From the IMG/VR virus record IMGVR_UViG_3300022900_000014, positions 1 through 53,744 of that record: a DNA stretch of 53,744 nucleotides; one strand, given 5' to 3'. Made by a program: the position numbers and the translations under genes. The notes under the pieces were generated by a model that worked only from the letters and a program-made list of their open reading frames with translations, made no database searches and was not told the origin of the DNA. Below, one piece after another: positions 22,702 to 30,482 of this stretch; position 1 is the stretch's first letter, and each line of letters opens with the position of its first letter. The DNA comes from a virus.

Positions 22702-23225
22702 AAAAAGTTACCTCCACCTGATAACCCTAACTGCTTCGCATAATATGGAAGACGACACGACCAGTATCCGGCTTTCGTCTTATCTTTTTTCTGATCGCAG
22801 TTATGCCGAGAAGCAAAAGCTTTTCGTGCAGCTGGATCATCGATCTTTGCTTTTAAGCCTGATGTATCACCAAACTCAACCTTTATTACATTGCCCTTAT
22901 CATTTTTTACATAGACATAAAACTTTTTAGAACCACCCCTTTTTGGTGAATCTAGTTCTACATCATCTGCTTCCATTAAAGGACAATCTAGTGGCACGTG
23001 ATTACCTTCATGCATTGCATACATGCCAATATCAGTTTCTTCTAATAGTACTTTATCAATACCATCTGGAGAATAATTACCTTGTTCCATCTGAATACGC
23101 GCTTCTTGAAACAATTCGTAATATGACTGTGACCCTACACGAAACACATTCTCGTGTAATGGAATATTATTCTCTACATGATACTCTAAATGTCTAGATG
23201 CATTAAATTGAGCAAAAGGTATCAC
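22695..23225 (-). CDS. conserved phage protein with DUF5872-like C-terminus
   Basis: 176 residues. The C-terminal 75 residues (KKFYVYVKNDKGNVIKVEFG, DPAARKAFASRHNC, GYWSCRLPYYAKQLGL) match a widespread marine-phage domain with two Cys that may bind metal. The N-terminal half is variable and acidic. LLEE and LMEA motifs near the centre could be prohead-protease sites separating the two parts. Probably a virion protein. Confidence 0.72.
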   Translation of the reverse strand: MIPFAQFNASRHLEYHVENNIPLHENVFRVGSQSYYELFQEARIQMEQGNYSPDGIDKVLLEETDIGMYAMHEGNHVPLDCPLMEADDVELDSPKRGGSKKFYVYVKNDKGNVIKVEFGDTSGLKAKIDDPAARKAFASRHNCDQKKDKTKAGYWSCRLPYYAKQLGLSGGGNFFW

Positions 23226-24322
23226 TACTTCTTGCCTCTTTCCTTGGACATTAAGTCAGCAAGCTTGCCTAAAGTCTTTTTGTCTTTATCAGATATATGT
23301 TTTTTCTTTACATCATCCATCGACTTACCGTATGCTTTAGTAGATTCTTCGGTTTCTTTTCCACCTTTTTTTGATTCACGCTTTGCAGCAAGATAAGCAG
23401 CGATTGCCATATTGCGACGCTCTTCTTTATCTTTATCTTGAAACTGGGGAGCATCGGATGCTTGGAAGTCTTTAATCCACTGATCAAGACCATCTGAAAC
23501 CTCGAGCTTCTCGTCAAAAGGCTTTTCCGTAATCTTTACAGCTTCTGAGATTGCAGATGCATTTTTCATGTAATCTGTTTTGTTCATCGAGCCAATACCA
23601 AAAGCCTTCATAGACTTCTTCAAAGCATCTTCAGGACTATCAGCACGGACTGTATTAATGTCGCCTTTATACTTAACTCGGTATGAATCTGATCCGCGAT
23701 TAGCTTCAGTTGGCATAACTCGTGCGATCATAGCTTTCGCTTCATCATCATTAACTTTAAATGCTTTCTTCAATGCTTCAACGCCTTGTTGAGCATTCTT
23801 AGTTGGGCCGAGCACTTTATTGATTTGTGTATCAGTTACTTTTGCCTTTTTATTAAGGCGAGCTTTAATTGCTGCATAGTTACTAGGAACTTTATATGCA
23901 GCTTCATCAAGAGACTCTTCGACTGACTCATATTTGCCAGCCATGACAGCGTGCATATCTTTTGCTTTCTCATGGAATCCAGTAAGCTTATTCTGCATCC
24001 ACTCAGGAAACTCATTATTTCCAGCAATATACTCAGAAACTTCATTCGCAACGTAAGCAATAAATTTGGCTTGGTCCATCGCCATGCCAGCTTCATCCGG
24101 AGATGCAGGCATATTGTCTTCAGGAGCTTCTGCTATCTGGCCTTCTTCGAACATACTTTTTGTGACGCGATTTTTTACTGGGCCCATATGTTGGTATCCT
24201 TTCATCACGTATTTCTTTAAATCAGTCTTTAGAATTTTTTCTAATTTTCTTGTCTTAGGATGCATAACAGTTGTATATTTACCAGCAGACATGAAATCAA
24301 CTGCTTCACGAATCTTAAACAT
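23225..24322 (-). CDS. putative packaged polyprotein with three prohead-protease-like sites
   Basis: 365 residues, hydrophilic and helical. Three sites fit the T4 gp21 rule (L/I-x-E before Ala): I63-A-E65/A, L138-D-E140/A and I258-S-E260/A. They divide it into pieces of about 65, 75, 120 and 105 residues, the last two Lys-rich. The N-terminal piece (KIREAVDFMSAGKYTTVMHPKT) is conserved-looking. It sits between the nucleotidyltransferase and another virion-type gene. Inferred to be cleaved inside the prohead and possibly injected. Confidence 0.65.
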   Translation of the reverse strand: MFKIREAVDFMSAGKYTTVMHPKTRKLEKILKTDLKKYVMKGYQHMGPVKNRVTKSMFEEGQIAEAPEDNMPASPDEAGMAMDQAKFIAYVANEVSEYIAGNNEFPEWMQNKLTGFHEKAKDMHAVMAGKYESVEESLDEAAYKVPSNYAAIKARLNKKAKVTDTQINKVLGPTKNAQQGVEALKKAFKVNDDEAKAMIARVMPTEANRGSDSYRVKYKGDINTVRADSPEDALKKSMKAFGIGSMNKTDYMKNASAISEAVKITEKPFDEKLEVSDGLDQWIKDFQASDAPQFQDKDKEERRNMAIAAYLAAKRESKKGGKETEESTKAYGKSMDDVKKKHISDKDKKTLGKLADLMSKERGKK

Positions 24323-24325
24323 CTT

Positions 24326-25165
24326 TTATCCTCTTACTTTATCAGCGATAGACTCAACCGCATCTAACCATTTGCGATATTTGCCGTTTGTAGTTTCAAC
24401 TATAACATAGTTAGCGCCAAGTACAGAAATAGTTCCTACTTCACCAGATTCTTTAATTACAACCTGATTACCTACTTCAAACAATTCACCTTTTACAAAA
24501 GCTTCACGCTTTTCAGAAATCGGTTCTAACTGGATATGCCTATGGTATTCAGACGATTCTTTAATACCCATTGCATTGCGAAGAGTGTCAAATAATTCCT
24601 GACCGCCTTTAAACCCAGAAGGTAATCCCTTTGAAAAAGAAGAGAAATCATTATCTGCTGCAGCAGCTCTCATTTTAGATGCTGACATACCTTCAACACC
24701 TTCAGCATCAGGATCACGCTCACCAGCCGATACTACATTTACGCCACCTTCGAAATTATAGAAACCATGACGTAATTTTTGACCATTGTACTTGTTAGCC
24801 AATGCAGTAAATTCATTAACTCGATCAGATCCAACGACCATTGTTACCTTAGTGAATCCTTGATCGTATAGCTGAGTCAATACTTCTAGAGCATTTTTTA
24901 CATTTTTATCGAGAATAATATTACGACCATGCTTAGGAAACATCTTACGCATTACTTTAATTTTAGTTGCATAATCTAATGGATTCTTTTTTGGATCAGA
25001 TGATTGAGAAGCGTATATGCGATAGTTATTACCTTTTGCAATAGATGCTACTTTGGTAATAAGCTTCTCATGGCCGACCGTCGGTGGATTAAACCGGCCA
25101 AAAGTAAAAACAACTTCTTTAGTTTCTTCAACTAAAAAGTCAGAAAACGATTTAATTGCTGGCAT
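24326..25165 (-). CDS. HxGH-type nucleotidyltransferase with packaging signal
   Basis: 279 residues. FGRFNPPTVGHEKLI (T29-V-G-H32) and SASKMR at 161-166 are the HxGH and ISSTxxR-like motifs of cytidylyltransferase/NMN adenylyltransferase enzymes. The N-terminus ends in FLVEE (L11-V-E13), a protease-like site. A second site (I216-S-E218) precedes a small C-terminal barrel-like domain (ELFEVGNQVVIKESGEVGT). The catalytic domain would act on a nucleotide or NAD precursor; substrate unknown. Probably packaged. Confidence 0.78.
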   Translation of the reverse strand: MPAIKSFSDFLVEETKEVVFTFGRFNPPTVGHEKLITKVASIAKGNNYRIYASQSSDPKKNPLDYATKIKVMRKMFPKHGRNIILDKNVKNALEVLTQLYDQGFTKVTMVVGSDRVNEFTALANKYNGQKLRHGFYNFEGGVNVVSAGERDPDAEGVEGMSASKMRAAAADNDFSSFSKGLPSGFKGGQELFDTLRNAMGIKESSEYHRHIQLEPISEKREAFVKGELFEVGNQVVIKESGEVGTISVLGANYVIVETTNGKYRKWLDAVESIADKVRG

Positions 25166-25316
25166 CGTTTTCTCCTAAAGACTTATCATTTTTCGTTTTG
25201 GCGTTTTCAATTGGACCGGTCGTATCTGCACGCTTACGCTTTTTTGCTTTAAGCGCAAGCAATTCATCGCCTGTTTGTGTATAGTCTACAGCTAAGTAGT
25301 CTTTAAAAGAATACAT
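25152..25316 (-). CDS. 54-residue protein with capsid-targeting-like start
   Basis: Begins MYSFKDYLAVDYTQ and contains a Lys/Arg patch (ALKAKKRKRAD). The ATG at 25316 has GGGAA upstream; an ATG at 25322 is possible too. Its stop overlaps the start of the nucleotidyltransferase. Phe4, Tyr7 and Leu8 match the other targeting peptides, although residue 10 is Val instead of Glu. Likely a small internal protein. Confidence 0.6.
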   Translation of the reverse strand: MYSFKDYLAVDYTQTGDELLALKAKKRKRADTTGPIENAKTKNDKSLGENDASN

Positions 25317-25328
25317 ATGCATTTCCCA

Positions 25329-26567
25329 TTAAGATCGAGACGGAGTGTCCCAACCTTTTATTATATTTGGATCAAAGTTATTAGTCGAAAATTCTAATCG
25401 ATCTACTAACTTTACTGCTCCACCACCTGTTCGATCTATAGCAACAAAGCCTTCATGACCGGTCACTTTAAATCCATTTTTTGTTTTTACAAAGGTATTT
25501 ATATCTTTTAATTTATTAAGCTTATTAATAAGTATCAATTTAGCCGCAACAATTGCTTTTTGTAAGTCAAATACTAACTTAAGATTTGCTTTGTTTTGCG
25601 GGCTAAAGAACTTAAGTATTTCATCACGCTTTGCAAATTGAGCTTGTTTACCCTTTTCAGAACTACGCTTATCAGCTTCTTTATTGAACCTTTCAGATAT
25701 CCAATTAATTAGGTTATCAACATGCTTCTTAGTATCAGTAATCTGTGTCTTATTACGAACCATAGAGTTGTTAAACGTTTCAATCATTCCAGAAAATTCT
25801 GAATTCTTTTCTAACTCTTTAAGAGTAGATGATGCGATGCTATTAAATATTTTTCCAGCAATCGATAAGGCTTTAGTTACTTCATCAGTATCAGCCTTTG
25901 TTAATGTTGCTGTACCAGAAAGATCTCGTAGTTCAGCGTCTTGTGCCCATATCGTAGAAACTTTATTGAATTTAGATACGTCAACGCCATAGTTAGCCGT
26001 CATTGTTTCAAAGCTTCCGCCCGAATACGACGTGTGGAAAACAATTCCAATCTTAGCTGCCTTTATCTTCTTTGCTTCTGCAGAAGAATCTTGTACAGCG
26101 TAAACGATTGTATTCGGATGGAAAGTAATGTACTTAGATCCGTCTATTGTTTCAGTTTTCAAATCAGATTGAGTAAACATAATGTCGCCTTGAACAACAT
26201 CAGTAATACCAAGCTTACTCATCTCATCGAATGCGATCTTGAGCTTGTTTGATAGATCGCCAGATGTATCAGCATCGATATCAGCATGCGACTTATACAC
26301 CTTAGGATTCTTGTTAAAAATACCCTTTTTAGCCACAAAGAACTGTCCATCTGATGGATCGATACCAGCAAAGACTGCAGGAGCTCCATCCCACTTGACA
26401 GTTACATCAGTGGCTGATGCAGCTGACCCAGCTAACATGTCCCTTAAAGAGCGTAATGCAAGTATAGCATTGCGTGCACCTTTTACACCACCATAGATAA
26501 CCTGATCTTCGATGTGAGTCATGTGCGTATTTTTTTCTTCTGACAAATATTGTTTAAACTTTATCAT
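25329..26567 (-). CDS. ligase-fold covalent nucleotidyltransferase (DUF6267-like), packaged
   Basis: 412 residues. MIKFKQYLSEE gives the targeting peptide with site L8-S-E10. Motif I is VKWDG with Lys58, the adenylated lysine of DNA/RNA ligases and capping enzymes. VVQGDIMF fits motif III-type, HEGFVA fits motif IV, and AVKLVDR fits motif V. The family is common in T4-like marine phages and is annotated as unknown or RNA ligase-like. A packaged ligase-fold enzyme could repair or modify host RNA or injected DNA at once on entry. Substrate unknown. Confidence 0.78.
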   Translation of the reverse strand: MIKFKQYLSEEKNTHMTHIEDQVIYGGVKGARNAILALRSLRDMLAGSAASATDVTVKWDGAPAVFAGIDPSDGQFFVAKKGIFNKNPKVYKSHADIDADTSGDLSNKLKIAFDEMSKLGITDVVQGDIMFTQSDLKTETIDGSKYITFHPNTIVYAVQDSSAEAKKIKAAKIGIVFHTSYSGGSFETMTANYGVDVSKFNKVSTIWAQDAELRDLSGTATLTKADTDEVTKALSIAGKIFNSIASSTLKELEKNSEFSGMIETFNNSMVRNKTQITDTKKHVDNLINWISERFNKEADKRSSEKGKQAQFAKRDEILKFFSPQNKANLKLVFDLQKAIVAAKLILINKLNKLKDINTFVKTKNGFKVTGHEGFVAIDRTGGGAVKLVDRLEFSTNNFDPNIIKGWDTPSRS

Positions 26568-26568
26568 T

Positions 26569-27660
26569 TTATTTACTCTTAAAATCGCACATCATTCGTG
26601 TAGGATATCCGTCTTTTCCTTGAGTATCCCGTATGTTTATACTGAACGTATAATACTGTGATTCGAACTCAATGTTAATTCTCTTGCCCTTACCAGTTTT
26701 ACCACCATAGTAGATAGTAACATTACCTGGTTTAGCCGAGGCTGCCATCTTAGCTTTATCTAATTGATAGCTATCGATGTTACCACCTTTTTTATGTATC
26801 ACGTGATAACCGTAGCCAATTCCTGATTCAAGTAATGCTTGCAGGCCTGCTTTATCAACCTTAGCATTTCTCTCTACAACTGCTTTAGTAAGATCTCCGT
26901 TAAATACATCACAAAACATAACTGGATCTATGCCAAATAGTTTTAGTAACTTAAGGCCATTTTTATTAGTTATGTTCTTTGATTTAATTTCTGCTGGAGT
27001 GAGAATAGTACGAACGCCGACATTGAAGAATGTTGTTGTACCACCTAGCTTGAGGCTGAGGTAAACGGGTTTACCGTCAATAGTTAATGTAATATCAGTA
27101 ACTGATGAACCAATGTCGTTCCCAGAACCTTTAGTGTTTGAAAGAACAATTTTGCTTCCAAACTGAAGAGGACGTTTTGTGTTTTCTCCACCTACGACAT
27201 CGATAGTAAGGGTTTTCGCATTACTAATGTCATAAGTTTTATCTAGGTCTTGTATTGCTGCTAACATTCCAGCATCGGACACTTCTTCGCCAGCCCACCA
27301 TGCATTCAATGCATTTGCAAATTCCGGTTCAAAGAGATTGCCGCGGTTATTAACACCACGGTTTCCTGATGAACCATTTCCGTATTTGATGTTAAAGGAG
27401 CTAATGCCAGATCCGCTTTTAATGTCTGCAATAGAGATATCGTCAGAAAAGGCCCTAGATACGTTAACCATTCCAGGCACTTTCAGATCAAAATTTATAG
27501 GAGTATCAATAGAAGGAAATTTACCCTTTAAAAAAGATAATAGCTTTACTGCGTCTTCTATTCGATTTTCATCCCATCCGCTTAATCCACTACGGATCTC
27601 ATCCTCGGTCTTTGGAAAGAACGAGTAAGCTTCGTTGAGATACGAAACAAACCTTAACAT
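26569..27660 (-). CDS. packaged protein, possible restriction-type nuclease fold
   Basis: 363 residues from the ATG at 27660 (GGAA upstream); a TTG two codons earlier is less likely. MLRFVSYLNEAY carries the targeting peptide with L8-N-E10 before Ala11. The body has NRGNLFEPEFANAL followed by ITLTIDGKPVYLSLKLG, a Glu ... Asp ... x-x-K order that could be a PD-(D/E)XK-type core. The rest is not recognised. A late promoter lies 38 bases upstream, so this is the first gene of the late packaged block. Confidence 0.65.
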   Translation of the reverse strand: MLRFVSYLNEAYSFFPKTEDEIRSGLSGWDENRIEDAVKLLSFLKGKFPSIDTPINFDLKVPGMVNVSRAFSDDISIADIKSGSGISSFNIKYGNGSSGNRGVNNRGNLFEPEFANALNAWWAGEEVSDAGMLAAIQDLDKTYDISNAKTLTIDVVGGENTKRPLQFGSKIVLSNTKGSGNDIGSSVTDITLTIDGKPVYLSLKLGGTTTFFNVGVRTILTPAEIKSKNITNKNGLKLLKLFGIDPVMFCDVFNGDLTKAVVERNAKVDKAGLQALLESGIGYGYHVIHKKGGNIDSYQLDKAKMAASAKPGNVTIYYGGKTGKGKRINIEFESQYYTFSINIRDTQGKDGYPTRMMCDFKSK

Positions 27661-27697
27661 AAGCAATAGTTCCCATAAAATTTGAAATGTATGATAC

Positions 27698-27705
27698 TAT
27701 TTATA
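27698..27705 (-). promoter_or_regulatory. T4-type late promoter of the packaged-protein block
   Basis: TATAAATA on the minus strand in the gap before 27660. It can serve the run of late genes down to the spanins. Confidence 0.7.
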
Positions 27706-27709
27706 CGTT

Positions 27710-28153
27710 TTAGCGGTTGATGAATTCGTTATAAAGAACTTCTTGTAATTTATATGCTTCCTTTTCTGATGGCTTATTCATATACTTAACGTTAGTTATA
27801 TCTTTCCCTTTAAATATTTCCCTATAGATTCCTTTGTTTGGAACCCATTCATGTTTTAGTTCACCTCTCAAGAACTGCTTAACGTGGATTAGCTCATGTA
27901 TAATGAGTGTAATTAGGTCTTTATTTTTATATCCCTTATTCAAACGAACGCAGAAGTCTCTAGGTCTATACTGAGAATCTTCCCAAATAGTATCGCCTTG
28001 AATTCCTTCCTTTGTTTCTAGGTTAGGTATTATGCGATACGTGATTTCTAAGACATGTCGCGGAAACATTCTATCGGCAACAAAATCAGTAATTTCATCG
28101 ATGAGTGCACGCTCTTTTTTATTGTGCACTCCTTCATACATGGTTATAACCAT
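27710..28153 (-). CDS. zincin metallopeptidase-like protein (SprT-like)
   Basis: 147 residues. HELIHVKQ is an HExxH zinc motif, with a probable third ligand in the downstream helix (PSEKEAYKLQ). Pattern and length fit SprT/wss-type minimal zincins found in T4-like phages. No signal peptide, so it acts in the cytoplasm or the virion. The ATG at 28153 or one four codons later may be the start. Confidence 0.75.
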   Translation of the reverse strand: MVITMYEGVHNKKERALIDEITDFVADRMFPRHVLEITYRIIPNLETKEGIQGDTIWEDSQYRPRDFCVRLNKGYKNKDLITLIIHELIHVKQFLRGELKHEWVPNKGIYREIFKGKDITNVKYMNKPSEKEAYKLQEVLYNEFINR

Positions 28154-28162
28154 AAGATTATC

Positions 28163-28381
28163 CTAAGCAGCGCTTGCCGCTTTCAATTTGATTGTATCGA
28201 TGATACGTCCTTCAACTCTTTCTTTGAGTTCAGGTATATCCATCATAGCACCAGCTAAAAAGCTAATTAGGTAGCCACGATCAAAGATGTCATTAACATT
28301 TCTGTTGGTTGAAATTGCATCTAGCATTCCTTGAACAAGAGCTTCATTTTCAGAATGATAATCGTTGTAAGTTTTAGTCAT
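28163..28381 (-). CDS. small hypothetical early protein
   Basis: 72 residues, helical, with a short hydrophobic stretch (YLISFLAGAMMDI) too polar to be a sure membrane helix. In the operon led by the 28963 promoter. No family recognised. Confidence 0.55.
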   Translation of the reverse strand: MTKTYNDYHSENEALVQGMLDAISTNRNVNDIFDRGYLISFLAGAMMDIPELKERVEGRIIDTIKLKAASAA

Positions 28382-28399
28382 AATATATTCCTTATCAAA

Positions 28400-28672
28400 T
28401 TAATAAATGTAAACGTCATATGAACTAGCATTTGCTAATCCACCGACTACGTTTCCACAGTAGTCGTACGAGAGAGTGCGGGTTTTCCCAGTGTAGATGT
28501 TGTGAACTTCTTTCTTCACGATCGGTCTACGACCACGGACAACCACACGCTTTGTGTCCCTAGCAAGTTCGTTCATCATACGAACTGTTTTTCTAAGCAT
28601 CTCGAGAGTCTGCATATCGTTAGCAGACATTGGATCGAGAGTAGTAACATAGCTATTAGAAATTCTTTTCAT
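28400..28672 (-). CDS. small hypothetical early protein
   Basis: 90 residues from the ATG at 28672, with GGAG eight bases upstream and the upstream stop one base away. A longer open frame would overlap the upstream gene and is rejected. N-terminal helical part, then a basic RRPIVKKEVHNIYTG segment. Unknown function. Confidence 0.6.
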   Translation of the reverse strand: MKRISNSYVTTLDPMSANDMQTLEMLRKTVRMMNELARDTKRVVVRGRRPIVKKEVHNIYTGKTRTLSYDYCGNVVGGLANASSYDVYIY

Positions 28673-28673
28673 T

Positions 28674-28931
28674 TTAGGCACTCCAAAAAGTTTCAGAAGA
28701 AGGTGAGCAGTAATAAGGAGTATCTGAACGCTCCATGAACTTTTCACCAGATAAGAGGTTTGTCTTTTCAACCATTTTTACAATGTTGCTTTCGAACTCT
28801 TCAACCGAGACAACCTCGTAGACGTTGTTTGAATTTTTGTTTGCAGCCGCTCGGGCAATCTTAGCACCGCGGAGAGTCTCAAAGGTGCGCTTGTCTGAAT
28901 GTCGATCAACGTTGAACATAATGTAGGTCAT
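28674..28931 (-). CDS. small hypothetical early protein
   Basis: 85 residues from the ATG at 28931, about 25 bases after the predicted transcript start; an ATG at 29015 lies upstream of the promoter and is rejected. MTYIMFNVDRHSDKRTFETLRGAKIARAAANK reads like a short alpha/beta domain. First gene behind cassette copy B. Confidence 0.62.
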   Translation of the reverse strand: MTYIMFNVDRHSDKRTFETLRGAKIARAAANKNSNNVYEVVSVEEFESNIVKMVEKTNLLSGEKFMERSDTPYYCSPSSETFWSA

Positions 28932-28962
28932 AATCTTGTCTCTTTGCTTATTTTGTATGGTA

Positions 28963-28991
28963 ATTATACCCCATCCAGACGAGAATGTACA
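28963..28991 (-). promoter_or_regulatory. early promoter (cassette copy B)
   Basis: Minus-strand TGTACA, 17 bp, TATAAT. Drives the small early genes 28931 to 28163 and perhaps the zincin. Confidence 0.85.
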
Positions 28992-29149
28992 ATTTATTTT
29001 CTCCATAGAAATCAACCACTTAGAAAACTGAATTCCTAAGTGGTTGATTTATAAAGAGATTTAAATTGTAACAAATTGTAACTTTTTGCAATATATTTTC
29101 TCTATGTAAATCAATAACTTAAAATGGCTAAATCCTAAGTTATTGATTT
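28963..29149 (-). repeat. intergenic cassette, copy B with a second partial unit
   Basis: Promoter, hairpin 1 with a perfect 15-bp stem (29009-29023 with 29036-29050), two iterons (29063-29072 and 29073-29082), then a second unit with hairpin 2, a perfect 14-bp stem (29108-29121 with 29136-29149). The second unit keeps the TTTTCTC arm but has lost the TGTACAATTT end. The stems of hairpins 1 and 2 differ at matched positions on both arms, so pairing is conserved. Confidence 0.8.
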
Positions 29150-29165
29150 ATAAGGGCCTCAAATG

Positions 29166-29594
29166 TTACATCTCTGACGTCTCTGTTAGAATAACTCGGT
29201 TTTTGAGGTGCTGTTCTACAATGTCATCTTTACTTTGGCCGTGATATGGGACAGCTAGGTGCTTTTCAATCATCAGTTTGGTGAGATCAACATAACGATC
29301 TTTCTCTGTGTCGTATACAGAGAAGTCTCCTAAGATACGTCCAAACTTACCCCGATCATCCTTAAAGGTCTTTAGTGTGACATATTCGCCAACCTTAAGA
29401 AAGCCCTTAACAAAATCTTTAGACATGTTTCCATAGATCTTTTCTACTTCATCACTTGTACGACTTTCAGGAGTATCAATTCCCATAAAGCGTACGCGTT
29501 GTTTTTTTAGTACTATGTCAAATCCAAGTTCGATATCCACATCTGCGGTATCTCCATCAACTACCTTAAGCACTTTTGCTTTATATTCGTACAT
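29166..29594 (-). CDS. thermonuclease (SNase-like)
   Basis: 142 residues of the staphylococcal nuclease fold: VVDGDTADVDIELG, RVRFMGIDTPESR with the first catalytic Arg, and GKFGRILGDF with the second Arg; Glu of PESR is the base. No signal peptide, so it would act inside the cell, probably on host DNA or RNA. The gene ends just upstream of cassette copy B. Confidence 0.88.
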   Translation of the reverse strand: MYEYKAKVLKVVDGDTADVDIELGFDIVLKKQRVRFMGIDTPESRTSDEVEKIYGNMSKDFVKGFLKVGEYVTLKTFKDDRGKFGRILGDFSVYDTEKDRYVDLTKLMIEKHLAVPYHGQSKDDIVEQHLKNRVILTETSEM

Positions 29595-29596
29595 CG

Positions 29597-29809
29597 TTAC
29601 ACCTCTTCTTTTTCTAATATTTTAATTAAATGTTCCCTTATTTGATCATGTGATGGGGTTATACTTGGTTTGATATAATCTATTGTTGCAGTAATTCCTA
29701 AAGCTAATCCGACATCAAATGAGGTTCTTTGTTCTCGCTTAGCTATACCATATACGCTAAGTAGCCACCAAATAAACATTACGCCTATCATCCATAGATC
29801 TAAATACAT
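29597..29809 (-). CDS. small membrane protein
   Basis: 70 residues with one or two hydrophobic segments (MIGVMFIWWLLSVYGIA and VGLALGITATI) and a charged C-terminal tail. Likely inner membrane. No family recognised; fits tightly between the nuclease and GNAT-like genes. Confidence 0.6.
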   Translation of the reverse strand: MYLDLWMIGVMFIWWLLSVYGIAKREQRTSFDVGLALGITATIDYIKPSITPSHDQIREHLIKILEKEEV

Positions 29810-29811
29810 TA

Positions 29812-30285
29812 TTATATCCTATACTCAAAATTGACGGTTGTTTCATTTGTCTTCAGTTCAATTGCACCATTAGACAAATGAAATTTTCTAGCTAAATCAG
29901 TTTTAGGGCTAAGCGTAAGTATTCGATTTACGTTACTATAGGTTTCCCTTATATGCTCAACTGTCTTTAGAGCAAGGTTTCTACCGGCACGTGGCACATA
30001 ACTCCATATAGTATAAAGATGCGCGTATGTGTTTTCTGTTTCAAGCTCTGAGAAAGAAAACAAATCAATTTCATCTTCTGCTAATACATTATTTATAGCA
30101 ACACAAACTATAGCCGCAATTTCTTTCGATCTGCCTTGATCATCGTTTGTAAGATAATACGTGTGTCTATTGCCCGTATATCGAACAAGTTTTGGAATGT
30201 GTGGGCGTACTGGATCTTCTTCTAGCTTTAAAAAAGCTTCGTAGTCTAAACCGATGCCATCTGGCCAAGTGATTTCATGAAACAT
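29812..30285 (-). CDS. GNAT-like acyltransferase fold protein
   Basis: 157 residues. FSELETENTYAHLYTIWSYVPRAGRNLALKTVEHI looks like the GNAT beta4-alpha3 region with an R-A-G-R-N-L pyrophosphate loop, and the C-terminal YKxNG-like LARKFHLSNGAIEL follows. Similar proteins are conserved hypotheticals in marine phages. Substrate unknown; call is tentative. Confidence 0.55.
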   Translation of the reverse strand: MFHEITWPDGIGLDYEAFLKLEEDPVRPHIPKLVRYTGNRHTYYLTNDDQGRSKEIAAIVCVAINNVLAEDEIDLFSFSELETENTYAHLYTIWSYVPRAGRNLALKTVEHIRETYSNVNRILTLSPKTDLARKFHLSNGAIELKTNETTVNFEYRI

Positions 30286-30482
30286 TAGATTACCTTAATA
30301 CCTTCTGCCCAATTCTCCGCAGCTGAGACTACATAACTTAAATGCTTACCAGGAAATTCTTCTTTCTGAATAAGCTTACCTGATTTATAATACTCTAACT
30401 TAAATATGTTACCTTCATTAATTACATGAACGCGCATATCAGGATCTTCATTATGCCACAACGAATACATTATACTAGACAT
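30285..30482 (-). CDS. small hypothetical protein
   Basis: 65 residues, predicted beta-sheet then helix (MRVHVINEGNIFKLEYYKSGKLIQKEEF, then a C-terminal helix). Overlaps thyX by eight bases. No function recognised. Confidence 0.55.
   Translation of the reverse strand: MSSIMYSLWHNEDPDMRVHVINEGNIFKLEYYKSGKLIQKEEFPGKHLSYVVSAAENWAEGIKVI

Noticed and set aside
25490-25500. TATAAATA-type octamer inside the ligase-fold gene
   Set aside because: Inside a coding region with no gene start at a suitable distance.
28931-29015. Longer start for the 85-residue early gene
   Set aside because: The upstream ATG precedes the promoter's -10 and -35 boxes, so it would not be in the transcript.
30088-30096. 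TATAAATA-type octamer inside the GNAT-like gene
   Set aside because: Inside a coding region; no late gene begins just downstream.
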